Source of the DNA: Gordonia jacobaea | GTDB taxonomy: Bacteria > Actinomycetota > Actinomycetes > Mycobacteriales > Mycobacteriaceae | Length of the DNA stretch: 64,000 nucleotides | Assembly (NCBI RefSeq): GCF_001186365.1 | Contig: NZ_LDTZ01000014.1 | Span: 310,001 to 374,000 of the forward strand | Direction: 5' to 3' | In this document: positions 9,061 to 17,963 of the stretch, in pieces | Numbering within the stretch: position 1 is the first letter of the stretch | Layout of the letters: every line of letters begins with the position of its first letter | The notes under the pieces: generated by a model | Databases searched by the model: none | Told to the model about the DNA's origin: nothing | What the model saw: the letters and a program-made list of their open reading frames with translations, nothing else | Program-made: the position numbers and the translations under genes

Positions 9061-10011
9061 CTACTCGCCCGCGGGGCTCGGCGGCGCAACCGTCGCCTGG
9101 TCCCAGACGGCGAGCAGTTCGTCCATCACGTCGGTCGACATCCCGAACAGGCTCAGATGGCTCTCGCCGTGCAGGCTGAACAGCTTGGCGTCGGGCAGGA
9201 GCGAGACCACGTGCTCGCCGTGCGCGTAGGGGACGATGTGGTCGCGGTCCCCGTGCCACCAGCGCACCGGGGTGGAGACGTCGCTGACCGAGAAGCCCCA
9301 GTCGCGGGAGAACACCCGGACGTCGTTGAACGGTGCCTCCATGCGATGCGACCCGCCGCTGAGGAGGTCGTCGAGGAACATCGCGCGGAACTCCGGGCGG
9401 CTGAGCAACTCGCGGTCGGCGGCGGGGGAGAGCCTGCCGTAGAGCAGGATCGCGGGTTCGGCGATCGGCCGTACGAAGCGCAGTGCGGTGCTGATCACCT
9501 GCCCGACGGGTGCCCCGAGGACGGGTAGGACGGGTGCGGCGCGGCGTGCCAACGCGACCGCGCCACCGCCGATCGCCTCCGGTCCCACGGTCGGGGCCAC
9601 GCCGCCGACGATTCCGGCGACGTGGACGCGTGGACCGAACTCGTGCGCGACGGCCAGCGCGTACGGGCCGCCGCCGGAGACGCCGATGACACCGAAATCG
9701 TCGATGCCGAGCGCGTCGAGGACGTCGGTGAGGTCGGCGCAGAAGTCCCGCACGGAGTCGTAGGGGTGGGCCGTCGACGATCCGACACCCGGCCTGTCGA
9801 TACCGATGAGCCGCACTCCGCGGGCAGCGGCGTACTCGCGGGCTTCGAGCGGGATCTGTCGACGAGCACCCGGCGTGCCGTGGAACCACAGGATCGGGCG
9901 TCCGGACGCCGAACCGAACTCGGCGAACCCCATTCGTCGTTTCGTGCGGTCAGTTGCGTGCGTTCCGACAGCTACGGAGCCCTCGATCTTCGGGCGATCG
10001 ACGTCGATCAT
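9061..10011 (-). CDS. Alpha/beta hydrolase
   Basis: A 316-residue alpha/beta-hydrolase fold protein. The oxyanion segment H-G-T-P-G follows the first core strands, and the nucleophile elbow G-V-S-G-G-G places the catalytic serine near residue 121. An Asp in H-G-D-R-D-H and a His in H-G-E-S-H-L complete the triad near the C-terminus. This is the same organisation as small esterases and epoxide-hydrolase-like proteins, but no substrate can be assigned. No signal peptide is visible, so it is cytoplasmic. It is transcribed toward the MBL/crotonase pair and divergently from a second alpha/beta hydrolase gene, with 114 bases between the starts. Confidence 0.87.
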   Translation of the reverse strand: MIDVDRPKIEGSVAVGTHATDRTKRRMGFAEFGSASGRPILWFHGTPGARRQIPLEAREYAAARGVRLIGIDRPGVGSSTAHPYDSVRDFCADLTDVLDALGIDDFGVIGVSGGGPYALAVAHEFGPRVHVAGIVGGVAPTVGPEAIGGGAVALARRAAPVLPVLGAPVGQVISTALRFVRPIAEPAILLYGRLSPAADRELLSRPEFRAMFLDDLLSGGSHRMEAPFNDVRVFSRDWGFSVSDVSTPVRWWHGDRDHIVPYAHGEHVVSLLPDAKLFSLHGESHLSLFGMSTDVMDELLAVWDQATVAPPSPAGE

Positions 10012-10112
10012 GTGACAAGGGTCTCACGTTGCCACCTAGCCGACGAACGGCACCTGTTCAGCACGAACATTCGTTGACGCGCCGAATTCAGCGAACCCGC
10101 AGCGTGGGCGCG

Positions 10113-10118
10113 TACCGT
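10113..10118 (+). promoter_or_regulatory. Predicted -10 element, leaderless hydrolase gene
   Basis: TACCGT ends exactly seven bases before the GTG at 10126, and no Shine-Dalgarno sequence is present. The spacing predicts transcription starting at the start codon. Confidence 0.4.
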
Positions 10119-10125
10119 TGACCGG

Positions 10126-11055
10126 GTGAGTGCAGACGTTTCCCCGACAACCGAGGCTTCGACGCCGTCGTCGATTCAGCGGATCGTGCGCGGCGTTCGT
10201 CACGTTGCGACGCCCTACCCGGTACGCGACCTTCCCGCCGGGCGGCATGTCGAATTGCCCGGCCGCGGAACGACTTACGTCACCGATTCCGGGCCGAAAG
10301 ACGCGCCGGCGGTGTTCCTGCTGCACTCGGTGCTCACCACCGGCCTTCTCTGTTGGTATCCGTCGATTCCGCAGCTCAACGGTCGGTATCGGGTCATCAC
10401 ACTTGATCAGCGGTGGCACGGCCGAGGCATTCAGGCCGAGGGTTTCGATCTGCGCGACTGCGCCGACGACGTCGTCGCGCTCGCCGACGTTCTCGGCATC
10501 GACCGGTTCACCGCTGCGGGCTTCTCGATGGGCGGCGGCATCGCACAGCTCGTCTGGCGTCGACACCCGCGCAGGGTGTCAGGACTCGTGCTGTGCTCGA
10601 CCGGGCCGTTCTTCAGCGAACGCGATCCGCACCGGCGCGACCGCGACGCCCGTATCGGACGAATCCTGCGCCCGATCTACGAGTCGCTGCCCCGCCCGTC
10701 CGACGCCAGCCTCGACCGCCCGGCGAAACACACGAGCATCTGGGCCACCAAGCAGTTCCTCTCGACGCCGCTCTCGCACGCGGGCGATTTCGGCGAGGGT
10801 CTTGGCAACTTCGACTCCAGCTCGTGGCTGCGCGACATCGACGTGCCCACCTCTGTCGTCGTGTCGACGAGGGATCACACCGTCGAACCCGAGCGTCAGC
10901 AACTTCTCGTCGACGGCATCCCCGGTGCACGCCGATTCGACGTCGACGGCGGCCACGCCTGCTGCGTGATCGGCGTCGAGAACTTCCTGCCGCCTTTCGT
11001 CGCGGCGGTCGACGCCGTCGCGCTCGAATCCCCGGTGCTCGTAAGCGGCAACTGA
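10126..11055 (+). CDS. Alpha/beta hydrolase
   Basis: A 309-residue alpha/beta hydrolase. The nucleophile elbow is G-F-S-M-G-G, the typical serine motif of this fold. A downstream S-T-R-D-H-T-V segment carries the likely acid and a D-G-G-H-A-C-C segment the histidine. It has an N-terminal extension of about 40 residues before the first core strand. The GTG start is preceded by a TANNNT hexamer at seven bases and lacks a ribosome binding site. The gene is head to head with another alpha/beta hydrolase, but the two sequences differ enough that a recent duplication is unlikely. No substrate can be assigned. Confidence 0.87.
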   Translation: MSADVSPTTEASTPSSIQRIVRGVRHVATPYPVRDLPAGRHVELPGRGTTYVTDSGPKDAPAVFLLHSVLTTGLLCWYPSIPQLNGRYRVITLDQRWHGRGIQAEGFDLRDCADDVVALADVLGIDRFTAAGFSMGGGIAQLVWRRHPRRVSGLVLCSTGPFFSERDPHRRDRDARIGRILRPIYESLPRPSDASLDRPAKHTSIWATKQFLSTPLSHAGDFGEGLGNFDSSSWLRDIDVPTSVVVSTRDHTVEPERQQLLVDGIPGARRFDVDGGHACCVIGVENFLPPFVAAVDAVALESPVLVSGN

Positions 11056-11225
11056 CGCCATCCGACGTTCCATCTGAGGCCGAATCTCCTACAAGGAGCG
11101 CAGATTTGAAATCTTGTGCAAGTCTGTGCCAGATTTCTCGCCAGGAGCGTCACCGGTCCTGACCAGCAGTTACAGTGATCGCATTTCTCGCGCGCGTGCA
11201 GTCCGCGAGTCTGAAGGAGATCACG

Positions 11226-12011
11226 ATGACCACGCCTACTCCGCCGCCCGACTGGTATCCCGACCCGGAGAGTCCGCGTAGCGGTCGCTACCGATGGTGG
11301 GACGGCCACAAATGGACAACGGATACGCACACTCCCTCAGAGCCGCCGGGGACTGCTGAAGCGCCGGGGATTGATCCGACTTCCAGCGTCGCGCCCCCGC
11401 CGGTGGCGACCAAGGAGAAAAATTCTCGGAAGATCTGGTACCTGATAGGGGCGCTGTGTGCAGTTGCGCTGGTAGTCGTGGTCGCCGTCGCCGTATCGGT
11501 AGCCGCATCTGACAAAGGGGCGAACAAGACCAACCGTGCATCCTCTGGCGCTGCTCAGTCGACAACAGTCGACCCCGCCGAGCAGTCCAGGGAGGCCGCA
11601 GCAGCCCAGTCGGCTCAGCGTGAAATGGAGCAGCAACGGGCCGCAGATCTCGACAAGTCGACCTACCAAGCTACTGATTCGCGTGGTTGGCAACTCGTCG
11701 CCAAGAACCCGGACTCCCACGTGGGCGAAAAATACGTGATCTATGGCCACGTCACTCAGGCTGACGCGGCGATGGGGTCTTCGACGATCCGCGCAGATAC
11801 GGATGGCGCGCAAGTCGACTATTACGAGATGAATATCAACACAATCGCCAAAGCCGGCGCAGCAACCTTTGTCGACATCGTAGAGGACGACCTCGTCACC
11901 ATGTGGATAGTAGTCAAAGGCTCGAAGACATATGACACCACAGTAGGTGGGAGCGTGACTGCTCCAGAGGTTGAAGTGAACATCATCGAGACCACTGGAA
12001 GCTCGAAATAG
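11226..12011 (+). CDS. DUF2510-domain single-pass membrane protein
   Basis: A 261-residue protein with an N-terminal DUF2510 motif (P-P-D-W-Y-P-D-P-E, then R-Y-R-W-W-D-G-H-K-W-T), a proline-rich linker and one transmembrane helix near residues 77-97. An external Ala/Gln/Glu-rich coiled-coil-like stretch follows, then a C-terminal domain of about 100 residues that looks like a small beta fold. This suggests the N-terminus inside the cell and the C-terminal domain outside. The ATG at 11226 follows a good GAAGGAGA ribosome binding site. The coding sequence is visibly less GC-rich than its neighbours in its 3' half, which suggests later acquisition. Function is unknown. It sits alone between a hydrolase and a monooxygenase-like gene. 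Confidence 0.75.
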   Translation: MTTPTPPPDWYPDPESPRSGRYRWWDGHKWTTDTHTPSEPPGTAEAPGIDPTSSVAPPPVATKEKNSRKIWYLIGALCAVALVVVVAVAVSVAASDKGANKTNRASSGAAQSTTVDPAEQSREAAAAQSAQREMEQQRAADLDKSTYQATDSRGWQLVAKNPDSHVGEKYVIYGHVTQADAAMGSSTIRADTDGAQVDYYEMNINTIAKAGAATFVDIVEDDLVTMWIVVKGSKTYDTTVGGSVTAPEVEVNIIETTGSSK

Positions 12012-12143
12012 GTGCGAGCGCAACGAACCTTCGCTGTCTGAGATCTGAGTTCCGTTGAAATTCGGGACGTGAGCCATTGCCGCCCGTAGCGTTGAGTGCG
12101 CCCGGAAATCCAACTGGGCGCGGAACCCCAAGTAGGAGTGCAT

Positions 12144-12464
12144 ATGTCGCCCGTCATCGTCGTCGCAACGCTATCGCCGAAGCCCGGACAGGAGGCAGCG
12201 GTGCGCGAGGCAGTGATCGCGGCGGTCCCCAAGGTGCAGACCGAGCCGGGTTGCCAGCTGTACTCACTGCACGAGGCCACCGGCGATGGCACCGATCTGG
12301 TGATGATCGAGAAGTGGGAGTCGTTCGACGCCCTGGCTACGCACGGCAAGGGAGCCGCCCTCGCCGAACTCGGCGCAGCGCTGAACGATCTGCTCGCCGC
12401 ACCGCTCGACATCAAGACGTTCGACGCCGTGCCCGCGGGTGACCCCGACAAGGGTGCAATCTGA
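12144..12464 (+). CDS. Antibiotic biosynthesis monooxygenase (ABM) domain protein
   Basis: A 106-residue protein with the dimeric ferredoxin-like ABM fold. It opens with a P-V-I-V-V-A-T-L strand, followed by the P-G-Q-E-A-A-V-R-E-A helix, the E-P-G-C-Q-L-Y segment and the M-I-E-K-W-E-S strand typical of the family. ABM proteins include quinol monooxygenases such as YgiN, but many are uncharacterised. The ATG at 12144 follows a GTAGGAG ribosome binding site at good distance. It ends 15 bases before the start of the formate dehydrogenase gene, yet that gene has its own promoter-like element in between, so joint transcription is uncertain. Confidence 0.8.
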   Translation: MSPVIVVATLSPKPGQEAAVREAVIAAVPKVQTEPGCQLYSLHEATGDGTDLVMIEKWESFDALATHGKGAALAELGAALNDLLAAPLDIKTFDAVPAGDPDKGAI

Positions 12465-12466
12465 CG

Positions 12467-12472
12467 TAGGGT
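12467..12472 (+). promoter_or_regulatory. Predicted -10 element of the formate dehydrogenase operon
   Basis: TAGGGT ends seven bases before the GTG at 12480. There is no Shine-Dalgarno sequence, so the operon is predicted to begin with a leaderless message. No good -35 match was found. Confidence 0.4.
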
Positions 12473-12479
12473 CTATTAC

Positions 12480-15400
12480 GTGCCCTCCTTCAGCCCATTG
12501 GAGTGGCCGGTCTTCCGGCAGTTACGCACCGGCGACAAGTTCGGCCGCGGTCCGGCCGTGCAGTCGGCGCGCACCCGCGCAACCGAACCGAGGACCGCCA
12601 CCGCCGACCGCGTGGTGCAGAGCGTCTGCCCGTTCTGCGCAGTCGGCTGCGGGCAGAAGGTCTACGTCAAGGACGAACGCGTCATCCAGATCGAGGGCGA
12701 TCCCGACTCGCCGATCTCGCGCGGACGCCTCTGCCCCAAGGGCGCGTCGAGCGAGCAACTGGTCAACAATCCGATGCGGCAGCGCACCATTCGCTACCGC
12801 GCGCCGTACGCGACCGAGTGGACAGACCTCGATCTCGATACCGCCATCGACATGATCGCCGACCGCTTCGTCGAGTCGCGTCGTCGAACCTGGCAGGACA
12901 CCGACGAGCAGGGGCGCGTACTCCGACGCACCATGGGCATCGCATCGCTCGGCGGCGCGACCCTGGACAACGAAGAGAACTATCTGATCAAGAAGCTCTT
13001 CACCGCGGCGGGCGCGATCCAGATCGAGAACCAGGCGCGCATATGACACTCCGCAACCGTTCCCAGTTTGGGAGCTTCATTCGGACGCGGCGGCGCAACG
13101 CAATCACTGCAGGACATGGCGAACTCCGACTGCATCGTGCTCATCGGCGGCAACATGGCCGAGGCGCACCCGGTCGGCTTCCAGTGGGTGGTTGAGGCGC
13201 GCTCGCGTGGTGCGCGGGTCATCCATGTCGACCCGCGGTTCACCAGGACGTCGGCCAACGCCGACAAGCACATCTCGATCCGTGTCGGCTCCGACGTCGT
13301 GCTGCTCGGTGGGCTGATCAACTACATGCTCACCCACGAGCGGTACTTCCGTGAGTACGTCGTCGCGTACACCAACGCCGCGACGATCGTGAACGACGAG
13401 TACCGCGACACCGAGGACCTCGGCGGACTGTTCTCCGGCTTCGACCCCGAGACCGGACAGTACGACCCGTCGACGTGGGCCTACGCCGACGCAGAGGACA
13501 GCGGCGGCATCGAATCGCCCGGTATCGAATCGCCAGGCGGCGACGAGCACGGCGAGACGGCAGCGGCGCGTGCGGCAGGCGACCAGCACGGTTCGGGCGG
13601 TCCGCCTCTCGAACACGCGAACGTGCTCCGCGACGACTCGTTGACCGATGAGCGCACGGTCTTCCAGGTCCTCAAACGCCACTTCTCCCGGTACACGCCG
13701 GAGATGGTCCGCGACATGTGCGGGATCTCGGTCGAGGAGTTCACCTACCTCGCCGAGTCGATCGCCGACAACTCCGGCCGTGACCGCACAACGTGTTTCG
13801 GCTATGCGACCGGTTGGACGCAGCACACCCTCGGCGCCCAATTCATCCGTACCGCGGCGATCCTGCAGTTGTTGCTCGGCAACGTCGGTCGCCCCGGCAG
13901 CGGCATCATGGCGCTGCGCGGACACGCGAGCATCCAGGGTTCCACCGACATCCCGACCCTGTTCAACCTGCTTCCCGGCTATCTGCCGATGCCGTCGGTT
14001 GGCAAGCACGACACTCTCGACGAGTACCTCGCGGGCGTCGGATCGCCACAACAGAAGGGGTATTGGGCATACGCCGACACCTACATGGTGAGCCTGCTCA
14101 AGGCGTGGTTCGGCGACGCCGCCACTGCCGACAACGACTGGTGCTACGACTACCTGCCCAGGTTGAACGGGCCCGCCGGCACATATCAGACCACCGTGTC
14201 GATGCTCGACGACGAGGTCGAGGGCTACTTCGTACTCGGCCAGAACCCTGCCGTCGGATCGGCCAACGGCAGACAGCAGCGCCTGGCGATGAGCCATCTC
14301 AAGTGGCTGGTGGTGCGTGACCTCAACATGATCGAGTCGGCGACCTGGTGGAAGGAGGGACCCGAGATCGCCTCCGGCGAATTGCGCACAGAAGACATCG
14401 GTACCGAGATCTTCTTCATGCCTGCAGCAACGCACGTCGAGAAGGCCGGCTCGTTCACCCAGACCCAACGCATGGTGCAGTGGCGGCATCAGGCGGTTGC
14501 GCCGCCGGGACAGGCGCAGAGCGAACTCGACTTCTTCTACGAACTCGGGCAGCGCATCCGCGCGCGGCTGGCCGACTCCGACGACCCGCGCGACCGACCG
14601 CTCCTCGACATGACATGGGACTACCCGCTCGACGAGCACGGCAACCCCGAACCGGAGTCGGTGCTCTCGGAGATCAACGGCTACTTCACATCTGGCGAGC
14701 ACGCGGGCGAGAATCTCACCAGCTACACGCAGATGAAGGCCGACGGTTCGACGGCGGGCGGCTGCTGGATCTACACCGGCATCTATGCGCACGCGACGAA
14801 CATGGCCGCGCGGCGGGTACCGCACGGCGGCGACTCGGTGAGCCAGCACGAGTGGGGCTGGGTGTGGCCGGCGGATCGTCGAATTCTCTACAACCGCGCC
14901 TCCGCCGACCCCGAGGGCAAACCGTGGAGCGAGCGCAAGCGCTACATCTGGTGGGATGCACAGGCGCGCAAGTGGGTTGGCGACGACGTGCCCGACTTCC
15001 CGGTCGACAAGGCGCCCGATGCCCGCCCCGATCCCGATCTCGGGGGAGCTGAGGGACTCGCGGGCGACGACCCGTTCATCATGCAATCCGACGGCAAGGG
15101 TTGGCTTTTCGCGCCCAAGGGGCTCGTCGACGGCCCGCTGCCCGCGCATTACGAGCCGCAGGAGTCGCCGGTCGCCAACGCGTTGTACCCGCAGCAGCAG
15201 GCCCCCGCACGAATCATGTTCGCGCGTAACGACAATCTCGACGCTCCGAGCGCGGGAGACGAAGGCGTCGACGTCTACCCGTATGTGTTCACCACCTACC
15301 GCCTCACCGAGCACCACACCGCGGGCGGGATGAGTCGCTGGTCGCCGTATCTCGCCGAGCTGCAACCGGAGATGTTCTGCGAGGTCTCCCCGGCACTCGC

Positions 15401-15836
15401 CGCCGAACGCGGGCTGGTCAACGAGGGTTGGGCGACGATCATCTCGCCGCGCGCGGCCATCGAGGCACGTGTACTGGTCACCGATCGGGTGAAGACGTTG
15501 CGTATCAACGGACGTGACGTCCATCAGGTCGGTCTGCCCTATCACTGGGGCGTCGGCAGCGACGCCGTCGTCAGTGGCGACGCCGCGAACGACCTGATCG
15601 GTGTCACGCTCGACCCCAACGTCCAGATCCAGGAGTCCAAGGTCGGGTCGTGTGAGGTGATCGCGGGGCGTCGACCTCACGGGCAGGCGCTACTCGACCT
15701 GGTGCACGACTACCAGCAGCGCGCAGGCGTGACACCCGAGACCGACAACGTGCGCATCACCGATCCCGAGCACGAGACAATCTATCCGCCAACCGATTCC
15801 GATGATGCGGACGGAGAGGGGTTCACCCGATGGTGA
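12480..15836 (+). CDS. fdhA: Formate dehydrogenase catalytic subunit, selenocysteine-containing
   Basis: The 1118-residue molybdopterin subunit oxidises formate to CO2. A [4Fe-4S] site is formed by Cys50, Cys53, Cys57 and Cys85 (C-P-F-C-A-V-G-C and L-C-P-K-G). The in-frame TGA at 13044-13046 encodes residue 189: the sequence A-R-I-[TGA]-H-S-A-T-V matches the conserved Sec-His active site of this family. The frame continues unbroken to 15836 through the Mo-bis-MGD domains, and a SECIS-like hairpin follows the TGA. selD, tRNA-Sec, selA and selB lie downstream, so this is a selenoprotein and not a pseudogene. No twin-arginine signal is visible, unlike E. coli FdnG. Residues about 343-380 form a low-complexity insert. 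The GTG start is predicted leaderless. The stop is just before fdhB. Confidence 0.95.
13044..13085 (+). promoter_or_regulatory. SECIS-like hairpin with UGA selenocysteine codon
   Basis: The TGA (13044-13046) is followed by a lower stem TCCG (13050-13053) / CGGA (13082-13085). Above it is an apical stem TTCCCA (13060-13065) / TGGGAG (13069-13074, one G-U pair) with a three-base GTT loop. The apical loop lies 20-22 bases after the UGA, within the usual distance of bacterial SECIS elements. It is embedded in the coding sequence. Confidence 0.7.
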
Positions 15837-15846
15837 GGAGTGCGAG

Positions 15847-16863
15847 ATGAGTCATCAACTGTCCGGTCCCACCGATCCCAGTGCAGACGCGCACTGGGGC
15901 GACGCCGAACGTCCGCGCAAGGGGTTCTTCACCGACACGTCGATCTGTATCGGCTGCAAGGCATGCGAGGTCGCGTGCAAGGAATGGAACCAGAACCCAC
16001 GTGACGGCGACCTCGAGCTGACGGGCATGTCGTACGACAACACCGTCGCGCTCGGTGCGAGTACGTGGCGACACGTCGCATTCATCGAGCAGGACCGCGA
16101 CCGCATCGACAAGGCACGCGAATCCGGCCGTGCCCTGGTCGGTTTGGGGATGCCGACGATGCCCGGGGGTACTATCTCGGCCGACGCCACGATTCCCGAC
16201 GCCGTGGACACCACCCCGCCCGACACGCCCGAGTTCCGTTGGCTCATGTCGTCGGACGTCTGCAAGCACTGCACGCACGCGGGTTGTCTCGACGTGTGCC
16301 CGACCGGCGCGTTGTTCCGCACGGAGTTCGGGACGGTCGTCGTGCAGCACGACGTGTGCAACGGGTGCGGAACCTGTGTCGCAGGTTGCCCTTTCGGCGT
16401 CGTCGAACGTCGATCCGACGGCACCGTCGAGCCGACGACGCGCGAGGGGCAGCGCAAGGGCGAGCAGCCTCCAGTGCCCAGACGTGGTGTGGCACAGAAG
16501 TGCACGCTCTGTTACGACCGACTCGTCGACGACGAGACGCCCGCATGCGCCAAGACCTGCCCGACGACGTCGATCAAGTTCGGCGATCACGACGACATGG
16601 TCGACACCGCGCGCGAACGCGTCGAGCAACTACACGCGCAGGGGATGACCGAAGCCCGGCTCTATGGGGCGAATTCCAACGACGGAGTCGGCGGCACCGG
16701 GTCGGTGTTCCTTCTCCTCGACGAGCCCGAGGTCTACGGCCTTCCGCCGGACCCACGCGTGTGCACGGCCGACCTCCCCACCATGTACCGACGAGCGGGC
16801 GCTGCCGCCCTCGGAATGGTTGCCGCGGCGGCGGTCTCGTTCCTGACCGGCAGAAAGCGATGA
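15847..16863 (+). CDS. fdhB: Formate dehydrogenase iron-sulfur (beta) subunit
   Basis: A 338-residue electron-transfer subunit with four cysteine clusters for [4Fe-4S] centres: C-I-G-C-K-A-C-E-V-A-C, C-K-H-C-T-H-A-G-C-L-D-V-C-P, C-N-G-C-G-T-C-V-A-G-C-P and K-C-T-L-C with a distal C-A-K-T-C-P. This is the arrangement of FdnH-type proteins that pass electrons from the molybdenum subunit to a membrane partner. A short hydrophobic segment at the extreme C-terminus, ending in positive residues, probably anchors it in the membrane, as in FdnH. The ATG at 15847 is preceded by GGTGAGGAG, which overlaps the fdhA stop. Its own stop overlaps the next gene as ATGA. No signal peptide is present. Confidence 0.92.
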   Translation: MSHQLSGPTDPSADAHWGDAERPRKGFFTDTSICIGCKACEVACKEWNQNPRDGDLELTGMSYDNTVALGASTWRHVAFIEQDRDRIDKARESGRALVGLGMPTMPGGTISADATIPDAVDTTPPDTPEFRWLMSSDVCKHCTHAGCLDVCPTGALFRTEFGTVVVQHDVCNGCGTCVAGCPFGVVERRSDGTVEPTTREGQRKGEQPPVPRRGVAQKCTLCYDRLVDDETPACAKTCPTTSIKFGDHDDMVDTARERVEQLHAQGMTEARLYGANSNDGVGGTGSVFLLLDEPEVYGLPPDPRVCTADLPTMYRRAGAAALGMVAAAAVSFLTGRKR

Positions 16864-17963
16864 CCTCCGACTACGATTCGCTGCGCCCGCCCGAGCCCGG
16901 TCGCCGAAAGCGCAAGGGCGGCAAGGGTCGTCGACGCGGCTTGTTCGGCCAGGGCGACGGCGCGCGCGAGATGTCGATGGTGCCCGACGTCGAGTTCGAG
17001 AAGGTCGACGTCGAGGGCTACTACGGACACAACGTGGTCAAGCCTGCGCCGTGGGACGACAAGGTCGCGGCGTACCTGTTCCTCGGTGGCGTCGCGGGTG
17101 GGTCGGGAGTACTCGCGGCGGGTGCACAGTTCACGGGGCGAGAAGTGTTGCGCCGCAACGCCCGTCTCAGTGGTCTCGCCGCGGCCGGGCTGGGTGGGGT
17201 TGCGCTCATCGCCGACCTGGGCCGACCCGATCGGTTCTACAACATGCTGCGCACCTTCAAGGTGACGTCGCCGATGAGCGTCGGGTCATGGATACTGTCC
17301 GGCTTCTCCGGCGGCATCGGGGTCGCGGCCGCGGCGGAAGTGGATCGGCTTCTCCGAGAAAGACTTCCGCTCGGACCGTTGCGTACTGTTCTGCACGTCG
17401 TGGAGGCGCCGGCGGGACTCGTCGGCGGCGCGATGGGGCCGCTGCTCGCCGTGTACACCGCGGCGCTGCTGGGCGATACGGCCACACCGACGTGGAACGC
17501 GATGCACCGCGACCTGCCCTTTGTCTTCGTCAGCTCGGCAAGTCTCGCGGCGAGCGGACTGGCCCTGGTCACCACACCGCTCGACGAGGTGGGCCCGGCA
17601 CGGACGCTGGCCGTGCTCGGCGTGGTGGGCGATGTGGCGGCCACCCGCGTCATGGAAGCGCGCATAGATCCGATTGCCGCAGAACCGCTCCACCACGGCA
17701 AGGCAGGCACGCTGATGCGCTGGGCAGAACGCCTGGCGGTCATCGGGGGAGTGGGCACACTGCTCAGTGGTCGTTCGCGGGTCGCGTCAGCCGCGTCGGG
17801 ACTCGCCTTGCTCGCGGCGTCGGCCTGTACCAGGTTCGGTGTGTTCCACGCGGGCATCGAGTCGGCGAAGGACCCGCGCTACACGATCGAACCGCAGAAG
17901 CGACGCCTCGCCGCTCGCCGCGCCGCCGGATTCACCGACGACTCGATCACGACTGCGGACTGA
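16860..17963 (+). CDS. NrfD/PsrC-family membrane subunit of formate dehydrogenase
   Basis: A 367-residue integral membrane protein of the NrfD/polysulfide reductase family. It begins with a basic cytoplasmic tail of about 65 residues rich in Arg and Lys. Several hydrophobic helices follow, with the conserved L-G-R-P-D-R-F motif and the M-S-V-G-S-W segment after it. It would receive electrons from the iron-sulfur subunit and reduce menaquinone. Its ATG overlaps the fdhB stop, so it is the third gene of the operon. This replaces the cytochrome b subunit of FdnGHI-type enzymes. Its 3' end overlaps a convergent diguanylate cyclase gene by 17 bases. Confidence 0.85.
   Translation: MTSDYDSLRPPEPGRRKRKGGKGRRRGLFGQGDGAREMSMVPDVEFEKVDVEGYYGHNVVKPAPWDDKVAAYLFLGGVAGGSGVLAAGAQFTGREVLRRNARLSGLAAAGLGGVALIADLGRPDRFYNMLRTFKVTSPMSVGSWILSGFSGGIGVAAAAEVDRLLRERLPLGPLRTVLHVVEAPAGLVGGAMGPLLAVYTAALLGDTATPTWNAMHRDLPFVFVSSASLAASGLALVTTPLDEVGPARTLAVLGVVGDVAATRVMEARIDPIAAEPLHHGKAGTLMRWAERLAVIGGVGTLLSGRSRVASAASGLALLAASACTRFGVFHAGIESAKDPRYTIEPQKRRLAARRAAGFTDDSITTAD

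Noticed and set aside
13044-13046. Stop codon splitting fdhA, as in a pseudogene
   Set aside because: The frame resumes at once with the conserved H-S-A-T-V motif, and the full selenocysteine machinery is next to it.
13104-15680. Very long open frame on the minus strand opposite the Sec formate dehydrogenase gene
   Set aside because: High-GC third positions of fdhA create it. Its translation has no recognisable domain and is rich in Arg, Asp and Val.
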